64,000 bases of DNA, from positions 173,193-237,192 of the forward strand of contig NZ_RDQE01000006.1 of the NCBI RefSeq assembly GCF_003697845.1. The letters are read 5' to 3'. Numbering within the stretch: the first letter of the stretch is position 1; the number at the start of each line of letters is the position of its first letter. The DNA comes from Halobellus captivus (lineage in GTDB: Archaea > Halobacteriota > Halobacteria > Halobacteriales > Haloferacaceae). The notes under the pieces were generated by a model, which saw only the letters and a program-made list of their open reading frames with translations, did no database searches and was not told the DNA's origin. The position numbers and the translations under genes were made by a program. Positions 37,836 to 45,711 of the stretch are shown here, in pieces.

Positions 37836-37843
37836 CTGATACG

Positions 37844-39595
37844 TCAGTTATCGAAGCGAGCCTGCACGAAGGGTTGTGCGTTCTCGATGTCGCCGAGCCG
37901 CGAGTCCGAAAGGAGGACGGCCTCGGTCTCTTCGACTGGAACCGACAGCCCCATCTCCTTGGTTCGGCCGTAGCGTCCCTTCGAGACGACGACCGCGTTG
38001 ACGATCCCCAGCATGTCGAGCTCGCTGATGAGGTCGGTGACGCGCCGCTGGGTGAGCACGTCGGCGTCGATCTCCTCACAGAGCCGCTTGTAGATGTTGA
38101 ACACCTCGCCGGTGTTGATGTTGTGGACGCCGTTCTTCTCGAGGAGGATCACGGCGAAGAGGACGATCTTGCTCTGGGTCGGGAGGGTTCGAACCACCTC
38201 CACGACGCGATCGAGTTCGATCTTGTCCTGGGCCTGCCGAACGTGTTTCTCGGCGACGATCTCGGCCTGGGATCGTTCGGCGAGTTCTCCCGCGGTCCGA
38301 AGGAGATCGAGCGCACGACGCGCGTCCCCGTGTTCCTGGGCGGCGAAGGCCGCACAGAGCGGGATCACGTCGTCGGTGAGCGCGTCCCCCTTGAACGCGA
38401 TGTCAGCGCGGTGTTGGAGGATGTCGCGGAGCTGGTTAGCGTCGTACGGCGGGAAGACTATCTCCTCCTCGCCGAGACTGGATTTGACCCGCGGGTCGAG
38501 GAAGTCAGTGAACTTCAGATCGTTCGAGATCCCCATGATCGAGATGCGGGAGTTGTCGAGCTCGGAGTTCATCCGCGAGAGGTTGTACAGGGTGTCGTCG
38601 CCGCTCTTCTCGACGAGCTTGTCGATCTCGTCGAGCATGATGACGACCACGCGCTCGTGGTAGTCGACCGCGTCGAAGAAGGTCGTGTACACGCGGTCGG
38701 TCGGCCACCCGGTCATCGGCACTTCCTCCATCTCCTCGGCGTCGGCTTCGAGCTCGTCGATCCGATCGTCGAGTTCGGCGAGGGTGTCGAATTCAGTTCC
38801 GGCGAGGATCGCCCCTTCGTCGACCACGTCGTCTCGCGCGTCCGCGCGCATCGACTCGTATTGCTCGAGTCTGTCGGCGATGACCGCTTGGTTCTTTTCG
38901 ATGAACGTGTTCGCGAGCTGTGCGAGGACTCGGTACTGGGTGTCGGTCACCTCACAGTTGATGTACTCGACTTCACACGGGACGTCGTACTTCTGGGAGG
39001 TCGACTCGAGTTCCTGTGAGACGAACTTCGCGGAGGCGGTCTTCCCCGTTCCGGTCTTCCCGTAGATGAGGATGTTCGAGGGGGTTTCTCCGCGGAGCGC
39101 CGAGACGAGGATGGTCGCCATTCGGTTGATCTGATCGTTTCGGTGAGGGAGTTCGTGGGGGGTGTAGGAGGGCCGGAGAACCTCCTTGTTCTCGAATATC
39201 GGTTCCCCCGAGAGGAGGTCGTCGAACAGTCCTTGATTGTCGTCGTCGTTGTCGAGGACGACGCCGTCGAAATCGACGTCCGGCGACGATCGGTCGCGAC
39301 CTCCCTTCCCGAGGCTCGTAGCTTCCGAATCGACGTCGTCCGTCGGGTTCGATCCCGTGTCCTCCGCGGGGTCCGGATCCTCCGCGGGGTCTGTGGGGTC
39401 CGTGTCGTCCGTGGGATCCGGATCGGCGCCATCAACGGAGTCATCGAGCGAGTCGTCGAGAGTCGATTCCGAGGTACGTTCCGGATCCTCGTGAGCCTGT
39501 GACGCGGGTCGTTCCCACGGAGTATGGTCCGAGTCGTCGCTGTCATTCGATTCCCCGCCGCCGTCGACCCGCGGTGTGTAGTCGCCTTCGTCCAT
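37844..39595 (-). CDS. orc1: origin-recognition protein Orc1/Cdc6
   Basis: A 583-residue initiator. The first about 150 residues are a very acidic disordered extension with Asp/Pro repeats. The AAA+ core has Walker A YGKTGTGKTASAK (about 174-186), Walker B MLDEIDKL (about 305-312) and sensor I/II regions, followed by a C-terminal winged helix (TQRRVTDLISELDMLG). It binds the origin recognition boxes in the adjacent gap and loads the MCM helicase. It reads away from the origin, as at oriC1 of other haloarchaea. Confidence 0.95.
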   Translation of the reverse strand: MDEGDYTPRVDGGGESNDSDDSDHTPWERPASQAHEDPERTSESTLDDSLDDSVDGADPDPTDDTDPTDPAEDPDPAEDTGSNPTDDVDSEATSLGKGGRDRSSPDVDFDGVVLDNDDDNQGLFDDLLSGEPIFENKEVLRPSYTPHELPHRNDQINRMATILVSALRGETPSNILIYGKTGTGKTASAKFVSQELESTSQKYDVPCEVEYINCEVTDTQYRVLAQLANTFIEKNQAVIADRLEQYESMRADARDDVVDEGAILAGTEFDTLAELDDRIDELEADAEEMEEVPMTGWPTDRVYTTFFDAVDYHERVVVIMLDEIDKLVEKSGDDTLYNLSRMNSELDNSRISIMGISNDLKFTDFLDPRVKSSLGEEEIVFPPYDANQLRDILQHRADIAFKGDALTDDVIPLCAAFAAQEHGDARRALDLLRTAGELAERSQAEIVAEKHVRQAQDKIELDRVVEVVRTLPTQSKIVLFAVILLEKNGVHNINTGEVFNIYKRLCEEIDADVLTQRRVTDLISELDMLGIVNAVVVSKGRYGRTKEMGLSVPVEETEAVLLSDSRLGDIENAQPFVQARFDN

Positions 39596-39599
39596 GTGA

Positions 39600-39622
39600 A
39601 CCCCTCTGTTTCAGGTGGAATC
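39600..39622 (-). promoter_or_regulatory. weak origin recognition box by orc1
   Basis: Read on the minus strand it has the order ATTCCACCTGAAAC then AGAGGGGT, matching the strong boxes except at several positions. It abuts the orc1 start codon, so Orc1 binding here could also repress its own gene. Confidence 0.6.
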
Positions 39623-39872
39623 CGGTGATGTAAGTGCGCCGTTGCACCGTCTCCGGCCTGAAACACGAATACGTGGTCGAGATCGAGAACGACCACGTCC
39701 AGTTGATACAGTGGAACCAGACGAAGAGGTGGTACTAAAGTGTTCCTCTCTGGAGTTGAAACGGTCCTCGTGGTTCGTGGGATCGCGTGATCAACGGACG
39801 GATAGCCGATCTCGTCGGACGAGTTCGGGTATGTCGACTTCGCTATCGATATCGTTGTCTCCCTCCACCCGG

Positions 39873-39902
39873 ACCCCCCCACCCCTTCGTTTCGTGTGGA
39901 AC
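39873..39902 (-). promoter_or_regulatory. strong origin recognition box, inverted
   Basis: On the minus strand this reads GTTCCACACGAAACGAAGGG and continues GTGGGGGGGT, the haloarchaeal ORB with its G-string. The first 24 bases are identical to the box at 40127. Confidence 0.9.
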
Positions 39903-39934
39903 GGTGAGACGGGAGGGTGGGGTGAGGGATCCGG

Positions 39935-40030
39935 TGGTTATATTCCAAAGGATTTATAATATAATAGTCGGAACAGTACCCTCGACAATCTCCCTTAGTT
40001 TATTTGTTTGTGTGAGTAGTTCATTTTATG
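39935..40030 (+). other. AT-rich unwinding region of the origin
   Basis: This stretch, with GGATTTATAATATAATAG at 39951-39968 and TTAGTTTATTTGTTTG at about 39994-40009, is the longest AT-rich segment of the region. It lies between the two inverted strong boxes, where duplex opening is expected. Confidence 0.7.
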
Positions 40031-40126
40031 GCTCGTAGGTTGGAACTATCATTAGAGCTCGATCGGACCGAACCGTCGTCGGTATCATCCACCGGCATCC
40101 CACTACGACTACCGTCACCTCCGACC

Positions 40127-40154
40127 GTTCCACACGAAACGAAGGGGTGGGGGG
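40127..40154 (+). promoter_or_regulatory. strong origin recognition box, direct
   Basis: The plus strand reads GTTCCACACGAAACGAAGGG followed by GTGGGGGG. It faces the box at 39873-39902 in inverted orientation, with the G-strings pointing outward from the AT-rich centre. Confidence 0.9.
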
Positions 40155-40201
40155 TGAGATCTGATCGCGACTCCTGAAAAATAACGATCGATGTCGATAG
40201 T

Positions 40202-40217
40202 TTTACCATACGGTAAA
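40202..40217 (+). promoter_or_regulatory. TTTAC-N6-GTAAA operator candidate
   Basis: The sequence TTTACCATACGGTAAA is an inverted repeat with arms TTTAC/GTAAA and a six-base centre. It lies 95 bases before the CoA-transferase start, just outside oriC. The same arms and spacing recur at 42941 and 46799. Confidence 0.7.
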
Positions 40218-40311
40218 GGAAGTAGACACAACATATGAGTACACTACGCACGAGTTCGTTTCGTATGGGTAGACAACACATGAGGTCGGCTCACACGCGG
40301 ACGGTGTTTCG

Positions 40312-41526
40312 ATGACCGAGAGTACGGACGGGAAGATCCTCGAGGGCGTAACGGTCCTCGATCTCTCGACGTTCGTCACCGGCGGATTCTGCTCGGCGAT
40401 GCTGGCGAACCAGGGCGCGGAGGTCGTCAAGATCGAACAGCCGGGATACGGTGACGCGGTCCGACACTCCGGACCGCCCTTCATCAAGGGCGAATCGCCC
40501 TACTACTGGACGCTGAGCTACGGGAAAAAGAGCCTCGAACTCGACCTGAAGAACCCCGACGCCAAGGAAGCCCTGTACGAACTCGTCGAGGAGGCCGACG
40601 TCTTCATCCAGAACTTCCGTCCCGGAACCGCGGAACGACTCGACGTCGACTACGACACGCTCACCGATCACAACGAGGACTTGATCTATCTCGCCATCTC
40701 CGCGTTCGGCCAGACGGGCCCGTGGAGCGAACGATCGGGGTACGACCTCCTCATTCAGGGAATGAGCGGGATCATGAGCGTCACGGGCGAGGAGGGCCGC
40801 CAGCCGGTGAAGGTCGGGCTTCCCATGACGGACCTCATCACGGCGATGTGGGCGGCCTTCGGCGCGACGACCGCGCTGTACCGCCGCGAACGAACGGGCC
40901 AGGGCGAGTACATCGACCTCGGCATGCTGGAGGCGACGCTCCCGTGGCTCACCAAACAGGCGGGGATGGTCTTCGCGGGCGAGGAGACGAAGCGAATGGG
41001 GACGAAGGATCCGGTGCTCGCTCCCTACCAGACCTTCGAGACGAAGGACGGGTTCATCAACATCTGTATCCTCAACGAGAAGCTCTGGGGCGAACTCTGT
41101 GAGGCGCTGGACCGCCCCGATCTCCCGGAGGACGAGCGTTTCGAGATGAACGCCGATCGCGTCGGGCACCTCGAGGAGCTCGAAGCCGAGATCGAGGCGA
41201 CGCTCGCCGAGAGGACGACGGACGAGTGGATCGAGGTCATCGCGGAGGACGCGGGGGTACCGGCCGGTCCGGTGTACAGCGTCGAGGAGGCCCTCAATAG
41301 CCCACAGATCGAGGCACGCGGGACGATCTCCGAGATCGAACATCCCGAACTCGGCGAGGTCCCCGTGATCGAGCACCCGCTCAAGTTCCGCAACGCGGAC
41401 AGCGGGTTCGAACTCCCGCCGCCGCTCCTCGGCGAACACAACCGCGAAGTGTTCCGCGAACGCGGCTACTCGGAGGAAGCGATCGACCGGCTCGCGGAAC
41501 TCGGCGTCTTCGGGGAGGACGACTGA
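40312..41526 (+). CDS. class III CoA-transferase (CaiB/BaiF family)
   Basis: A 404-residue enzyme that moves CoA between carboxylic acids. The family N-terminus (EGVTVLDLSTFVTGGFCSAMLANQGAEVVKIE), the region around NFRPGTAERL, and the likely catalytic Asp174 in LPMTDLITAM are visible. The C-terminus has RGTISEIEHPELGEVPV. Substrates of this family include formate, oxalate, carnitine, succinate and mesaconate; none can be chosen from sequence alone. It opens the catabolic block beside oriC and carries the shared operator upstream. Confidence 0.88.
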   Translation: MTESTDGKILEGVTVLDLSTFVTGGFCSAMLANQGAEVVKIEQPGYGDAVRHSGPPFIKGESPYYWTLSYGKKSLELDLKNPDAKEALYELVEEADVFIQNFRPGTAERLDVDYDTLTDHNEDLIYLAISAFGQTGPWSERSGYDLLIQGMSGIMSVTGEEGRQPVKVGLPMTDLITAMWAAFGATTALYRRERTGQGEYIDLGMLEATLPWLTKQAGMVFAGEETKRMGTKDPVLAPYQTFETKDGFINICILNEKLWGELCEALDRPDLPEDERFEMNADRVGHLEELEAEIEATLAERTTDEWIEVIAEDAGVPAGPVYSVEEALNSPQIEARGTISEIEHPELGEVPVIEHPLKFRNADSGFELPPPLLGEHNREVFRERGYSEEAIDRLAELGVFGEDD

Positions 41527-41554
41527 GCGGGAGCGGACGGTCCCGCGTACCCGA

Positions 41555-42301
41555 TCACTCGGTCCGCTCCAGCGAGTCGAGGACGAACTCGTCCATCGCC
41601 TTCCGTGCCTCCTCGGGAGCGTCCTCGTGTCCCAACGAGATCCGCCGCCCGCGGGCGGAGTGGATCACGTCGGTGATGAGCTGTCCCATTCGTTCGGCGT
41701 CGACGTCCCGGAAGACGCCTTTCTCGATCCCGTCCTCGACGACTTCGACGATGCTGCCGCGGATCCGGTCGTAGTGTTCGTTGAACACCTCGCGGTGGTC
41801 GCCGTCGTTTTGCGCCTGGGTGTACAGCTCGTGGTACACCTTCATCCGGTCCCAGTGGCCGAACTGCTCGAACTCGGGACCGAACAGACACTGGTCGATC
41901 CGCGCGCGCAGTTCGGTCCGCGGATCGGCGTCACACTCGACGACCACGCTGCCCTCGTACTGGTCGATGATGTGCTCGAGGAACGAGGACAGCAGGTCGT
42001 ATTTCCCGTCGAAGTGGTAGTGGATCACCTGCCGCGTGAGGTCCATCTCCTCGCCGATGTCGCGCATCCGCAGGTCCTTGTACCCGTGTTTGCTCAGCGC
42101 GCGAAAGGTCGCTTCCATGATGACTTCCTTGGTGTCCTTGGAGGAGACGGTGTCGTCGCCGGCGCTCTCGACGGGATCCTCCGAAGACTCGGAAGAGGAC
42201 CTCGACGGCTCGGAAGAAGATCCGCCCGACGATTCGGAGGAGGACCCGCTCGACGGATCGCCGGACCTCGCACCCGAGGGGTCGTCCGATGACTCGCTCA
42301 T
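41555..42301 (-). CDS. TetR family transcriptional regulator
   Basis: A 248-residue regulator. The first about 50 residues are Ser/Asp/Glu-rich and probably disordered. The TetR helix-turn-helix follows: KEVIMEATFRALSKHGYKDLRMRDIGEEMDLTRQVIHYHF (about 57-96). The rest is an all-helical ligand domain. It is convergent with the CoA-transferase and is the only regulator in the block, so it is the best candidate to bind TTTAC-N6-GTAAA. Its promoter has CATAAT (minus-strand ATTATG) at 42325-42330 with an imperfect palindrome at 42306-42325. Confidence 0.88.
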   Translation of the reverse strand: MSESSDDPSGARSGDPSSGSSSESSGGSSSEPSRSSSESSEDPVESAGDDTVSSKDTKEVIMEATFRALSKHGYKDLRMRDIGEEMDLTRQVIHYHFDGKYDLLSSFLEHIIDQYEGSVVVECDADPRTELRARIDQCLFGPEFEQFGHWDRMKVYHELYTQAQNDGDHREVFNEHYDRIRGSIVEVVEDGIEKGVFRDVDAERMGQLITDVIHSARGRRISLGHEDAPEEARKAMDEFVLDSLERTE

Positions 42302-42499
42302 ACCCGTACTCTACGTGTGAAGTACATAATACGATTGCTCCGCCGGATCGGATCTCAACATCGTTTCCGGATCGGGATACCAGGAGGAGGTATGAGTGAT
42401 CACAGCATTATTTCAATTCAACTCGTCTGAATATTGTTCTCGATCGAGGGTGCTTGTAGGAGAGTTGTTTCGAGGGAGATGAGGGTGATGAGAACGGAA

Positions 42500-42900
42500 T
42501 CGTTGCTGGCGCGGTGAACGTTCCAAAGCCCCAGTCGCGGAGACTCGCACGGCTCGCTGCGCGCTTCAGTCGTTCGCAGTGCTCACTTCCTTCCAGTGTC
42601 GCCGGCGCTTTGCGCCGGCTGCTTGAGGGACCGGAGGTCCCTCTCTGCTTGTCGCGGGAGACGGTCCGGCTCGCGTTGCTCGCCGGCTGCGACTCCCTGA
42701 CTTTCGCTCGCTTCGTTCGCGGGAACCGCGACTGCTCCTTTGAGCCCCACCCGAACCGCACAACTCCGCACCTCACGCCTCCCCAGCCTCGCCGCTCGCT
42801 CCGCTCGCGGCGTCCCTCGCGGGCTGCTCGCGCCCATCCGGGCGCTCGCAGGCGCGCCGACCGCACTGTGATCGGTCATTACATCCGCGAGCGGAATCCT
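42500..42900 (+). repeat. dispersed hairpin element, A module and start of B
   Basis: This fills most of the 689-base gap 42302-42990. It opens with TCGTTGCTGGCGCGGTGAA, shared with the copy at 50.4 kb, and then AAAGCCCCAGTCGCG. Hairpins are at 42601-42619 (GCCGGCGC/GCGCCGGC), 42625-42643 (GAGGGACC/GGTCCCTC), 42791-42811 (GCCGC...GCGGC) and 42830-42845 (GCGCCC/GGGCGC). The core GCACCTCACGCCTCCCCAGC lies at about 42770-42790. After ACATCCGCGAGCGG, which is the start of module B, the similarity ends. Confidence 0.8.
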
Positions 42901-42940
42901 CGCGATGGGGGCGACGGCCGTCCGCCGATCCCGACGCGAC

Positions 42941-42956
42941 TTTACCGTCCAGTAAA
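42941..42956 (+). promoter_or_regulatory. TTTAC-N6-GTAAA operator candidate
   Basis: TTTACCGTCCAGTAAA has the same arms and six-base centre as the sites at 40202 and 46799. It lies directly upstream of the probable TATA box CTTTTAACC (42957-42965) of the amidohydrolase gene, placing a bound protein across the TFB contact region. Confidence 0.75.
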
Positions 42957-42990
42957 CTTTTAACCTCTTGGTCAAATCCTATTATCGAAC

Positions 42991-44346
42991 ATGACACAAA
43001 CGATCGTACGGAACGGGACCGTCGTCTCGCTGGATCCCGACGTGGGGGATCTCGACGAGGCCGACGTCCTGATCGAGGACGGCGAGATCGTCGAGGTCGG
43101 AACCGGGCTGTCGGCGTCGAACGCCGAGGAGATCGACGCCTCGGGCCACGTCGTCATCCCCGGCCTCGTCGACTCACACATCCACCTCGCACAGACCCAG
43201 GTCAGGGGGATCGCCGGGGACTGGTCGCTCATGGGCGAGTACTTCGATCACATGCTCGGCAACATCACCGGGCTCTACCGACCCGAGGACATGTACCTCG
43301 GCGGCCTCTTCGGGGCGTTCGAGAAGCTCCATACCGGGACGACCACGGCGCTGGACTGGTCGTACCCCAACACGCTCGAACACGGCGAACGAGCCGTCGA
43401 CGCGCTGCAGGACGCCGGGCTGCGCGCGGTGTACACCTACGGGCCGCCGGGCGACGACGCGGCGAAGTGGTGGTACGAGAGCGACGTCGGCCTCCCCGAG
43501 GAGAAGATCCGCGAACTCCACGAGGAGAAGATCCGGGACGACGACCTCCTCAGCCTCGCGCTCGGGCTCCGCGGACCGGACTTCTGTACCGACGAGACCG
43601 CCCGCGGCGACCTGGAACTGGCGCGCGATCTGGGCGTGCTCTCGACCATCCACATGGGTGCCGCGTTGTGGCCCTCCTCCGTTTACGGCGACGACTACCA
43701 GGGCTTCGGCTGCCTCGAGGACCTGCTCGGTCCCGACGTCAACGTCGCCCACGGGAACCACTTCTCGCAGGAGGACGTCGACCACGCCGTCGAGCAGGGC
43801 GTCTCCTTCTCGTCGACGCCCGAGGTCGAGATGCAGATGGGCCACGGCATCCCCGTCACCGGGAAGGTGTTGGAGGCGGGCGGCCGCCCGGCGTGGGGCG
43901 TGGACGTCTGCTCGAACGTCAGCGGCGACATGGGCAGTCAGATGCGGATCGGCATGCAGCTCCAGCGGATGTTCGACAACCAGGCGGTCCTCGAGGGCGA
44001 CGAGGAGGTCACCGAAGTGAGCATCTCCGCGCGCGACACGCTCGAGATGGCCACGATCGAGGGTGCCAAAGCCCTCGACATGGCCGACGAGATCGGTACG
44101 ATCACCCCCGGCAAGCGCGCCGACCTCGTGTTGATCGACGCCTCGGACTTCATGACCGCTCCCTCGCACTCCCCCGTCCAGACGGTGGTGTTCCAGTCCG
44201 ACCCCTCGCACGTCGACACCGTCCTCGTGGACGGCGAGGTCGTCAAACGCGACGGCGAGCTGACGAACCCCAAGCTTCACGAGGAGTTCGACCGGTTCGT
44301 CGCCTCCGGCGAGCGCCTCCTCGACGAGGCCGGCATCGACCTGTAA
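42991..44346 (+). CDS. amidohydrolase of the ATZ/TRZ deaminase type
   Basis: A 451-residue metal-dependent hydrolase. The metal ligands are visible in order: the HxH in VDSHIHLAQ (about 64-72), a His in STIHMGAALW, a His in NVAHGNHFS and an Asp in WGVDVCSN. The C-terminal KRADLVLID is typical of COG0402 chlorohydrolases and cytosine/SAH-type deaminases. Substrates of this group are cyclic amidines, amino-purines and chloro-triazines; the actual one is unknown. The spacing from the TATA box suggests a leaderless transcript. FAH follows 82 bases later. Confidence 0.88.
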   Translation: MTQTIVRNGTVVSLDPDVGDLDEADVLIEDGEIVEVGTGLSASNAEEIDASGHVVIPGLVDSHIHLAQTQVRGIAGDWSLMGEYFDHMLGNITGLYRPEDMYLGGLFGAFEKLHTGTTTALDWSYPNTLEHGERAVDALQDAGLRAVYTYGPPGDDAAKWWYESDVGLPEEKIRELHEEKIRDDDLLSLALGLRGPDFCTDETARGDLELARDLGVLSTIHMGAALWPSSVYGDDYQGFGCLEDLLGPDVNVAHGNHFSQEDVDHAVEQGVSFSSTPEVEMQMGHGIPVTGKVLEAGGRPAWGVDVCSNVSGDMGSQMRIGMQLQRMFDNQAVLEGDEEVTEVSISARDTLEMATIEGAKALDMADEIGTITPGKRADLVLIDASDFMTAPSHSPVQTVVFQSDPSHVDTVLVDGEVVKRDGELTNPKLHEEFDRFVASGERLLDEAGIDL

Positions 44347-44428
44347 TCGCCCGAACCGACACGAACTATAACCATCCGAACCGACACGAAACCGTCGAGC
44401 GGAACTCGACTCACTCACCACACCTCAC

Positions 44429-45313
44429 ATGCGAATCGGACAATACCGGACGACGGACGACGAATCACCTCGGAGCGGCGTCGCCATCGACGGCGGCGTG
44501 GTCGACCTCGCGACCGCCGGCGCGGCCGCCGGCGTCGATATCGGTCCGAAGACCACGGACCTGCTGGCCGACTGGGAGTGGCGCCGGAAGGCCGACCTCG
44601 CCGTGGAGTACGCGGAGGAGACCGGCGTCGGGCTCCGTGATCCCACCGACCTCCACCGCGCCGCCCCCGTTGACGACCCGCGGAAGGTCGTCTGCGTCGG
44701 ACTGAACTACCGCGACCACGCCGAGGAGGGCGACAACCCCATCCCCGACGAGCCGGTCCTCTTCTCGAAGTTCCCCACGTCGGTCGTCGGCCCGGACGAC
44801 GCGGTCCGGTGGGATCCGGACTACACCGAGAAGGTCGACTACGAGGCCGAACTCGTCGCCGTGATCGGCGAGGAGACTCGCCGGGTCGACCCCGACGACG
44901 CCCTCGATCACGTCGCCGGCTTCACCGTCGGCAACGACGTCTCCGCGCGCGACCTCCAACACGGCGACGGTCAGTGGGTCCGCGGGAAGAGCCTCGACAC
45001 GTTCGCGCCGATCGGTCCCGACCTCGTCACGACGGACGAGGTGGAGGATCCACACGACCTCGGGATCTTCGCCGAGGTGAACGGCGAGCGGCTCCAGGAA
45101 TCGTCGACCGCGAACCTCATCTTCGGCGTGGACGAACTGGTCTCGTTCTGTAGTCAGGCGTTCACGCTCGAACCCGGCGATCTGGTGTTCACGGGGACCC
45201 CGCCCGGCGTCGGCGTCTACCGCGAGCCGCCGGTGCTGCTCGGCGACGGCGACACCGTGACGATCGGCGTCGAGGGCGTCGGCGAACTGACGAACGAGTT
45301 CGTGACGGAGTAG
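44429..45313 (+). CDS. fumarylacetoacetate hydrolase family protein
   Basis: A 294-residue enzyme. The FAH-domain core (about 75-290) shows VCVGLNYRDHAEE, the metal-binding acidic pair in VDYEAELVAVIGE, GNDVSARDLQ, and FTGTPPGVG. The family includes acylpyruvate hydrolases, oxaloacetate decarboxylases and 2-oxo-alkenoate hydratases. Upstream, the 15-base sequence CCGAACCGACACGAA occurs twice (44351-44365 and 44376-44390), flanking a CTATAACC box, so it may have its own promoter as well as read-through from the amidohydrolase. Confidence 0.88.
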   Translation: MRIGQYRTTDDESPRSGVAIDGGVVDLATAGAAAGVDIGPKTTDLLADWEWRRKADLAVEYAEETGVGLRDPTDLHRAAPVDDPRKVVCVGLNYRDHAEEGDNPIPDEPVLFSKFPTSVVGPDDAVRWDPDYTEKVDYEAELVAVIGEETRRVDPDDALDHVAGFTVGNDVSARDLQHGDGQWVRGKSLDTFAPIGPDLVTTDEVEDPHDLGIFAEVNGERLQESSTANLIFGVDELVSFCSQAFTLEPGDLVFTGTPPGVGVYREPPVLLGDGDTVTIGVEGVGELTNEFVTE

Positions 45314-45360
45314 GCGGTTCGCGGATTCGTGTTTTCGTTCCGTTTCCCGGAAGTCGAGTC

Positions 45361-45700
45361 GACGACGAACGCCTCCGAAGCCCCAATCGCTCGGCTGTGT
45401 GTTGCTGCTTGTAAATAGAGCTGGACGACGACGAACGCCTCCGAAGCCCCAGCCACGAGGCGGGCACACGCTCGCTGTGGTCCTCAGTCGCTCACTCCGT
45501 TCGCTCCTTGCGGTCCTTACGTCGCCTGCACCCGTCTCGTGGCTGGGGCTTCGAATCCGCCCAGTACCGCAACCGCAGCCTCACCCGTCCCCAGCCTCGC
45601 GGTTCGCGCTCTCCGAGCGCTCACCGCGTCCCTCGCGCGACGCTCCTCGCGGCCGCCGGATGCGGCCGCTCGGAGGCGCGCGCCACCGCACCCACGGATC
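45361..45700 (+). repeat. dispersed hairpin element, A module variant
   Basis: This covers the 398-base gap 45314-45711. A 25-base direct repeat starts at 45361 and again at 45427 (GACGACGAACGCCTCCGAAG and on). An 18-base inverted repeat, CGAAGCCCCAGCCACGAG, lies at 45442-45459 and 45536-45553. Hairpins follow at 45599-45627 (GCGGT-TC-GCGCTC with its complement) and 45649-45669 (GCGGCCGC twice). The end GGAGGCGCGCGCC matches other A modules. No B module follows. Confidence 0.75.
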
Positions 45701-45711
45701 GGTCGAATCGC

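Larger units (their letters stand above)
39596..40201 (+). other. replication origin, oriC1 type
   Basis: The 716-base gap between the orc1 start and the CoA-transferase gene holds no gene. It contains two inverted near-identical origin recognition boxes (39873-39902 and 40127-40154), a weaker box at 39600-39622 next to orc1, and an AT-rich stretch between the strong boxes. Adjacency to the orc1 start, box polarity and AT content together identify a chromosomal origin. Confidence 0.9.

Noticed and set aside
37844..39595. A shorter orc1 starting near the AAA+ core because of the long acidic N-terminus
   Set aside because: The acidic extension runs in frame to the ATG at 39595 right beside an ORB-like box, and acidic tails are common in this proteome, so the long start was kept.
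42514..42963. Open frame of about 149 codons across the 42.5 kb repeat, similar to one at 50403-50747
   Set aside because: The two translations share short blocks (KPQSR, PHLTPPQPRRS), but the 45.4 kb copy changes frame at the same place, and stem-compensating changes explain the DNA conservation better than a protein.
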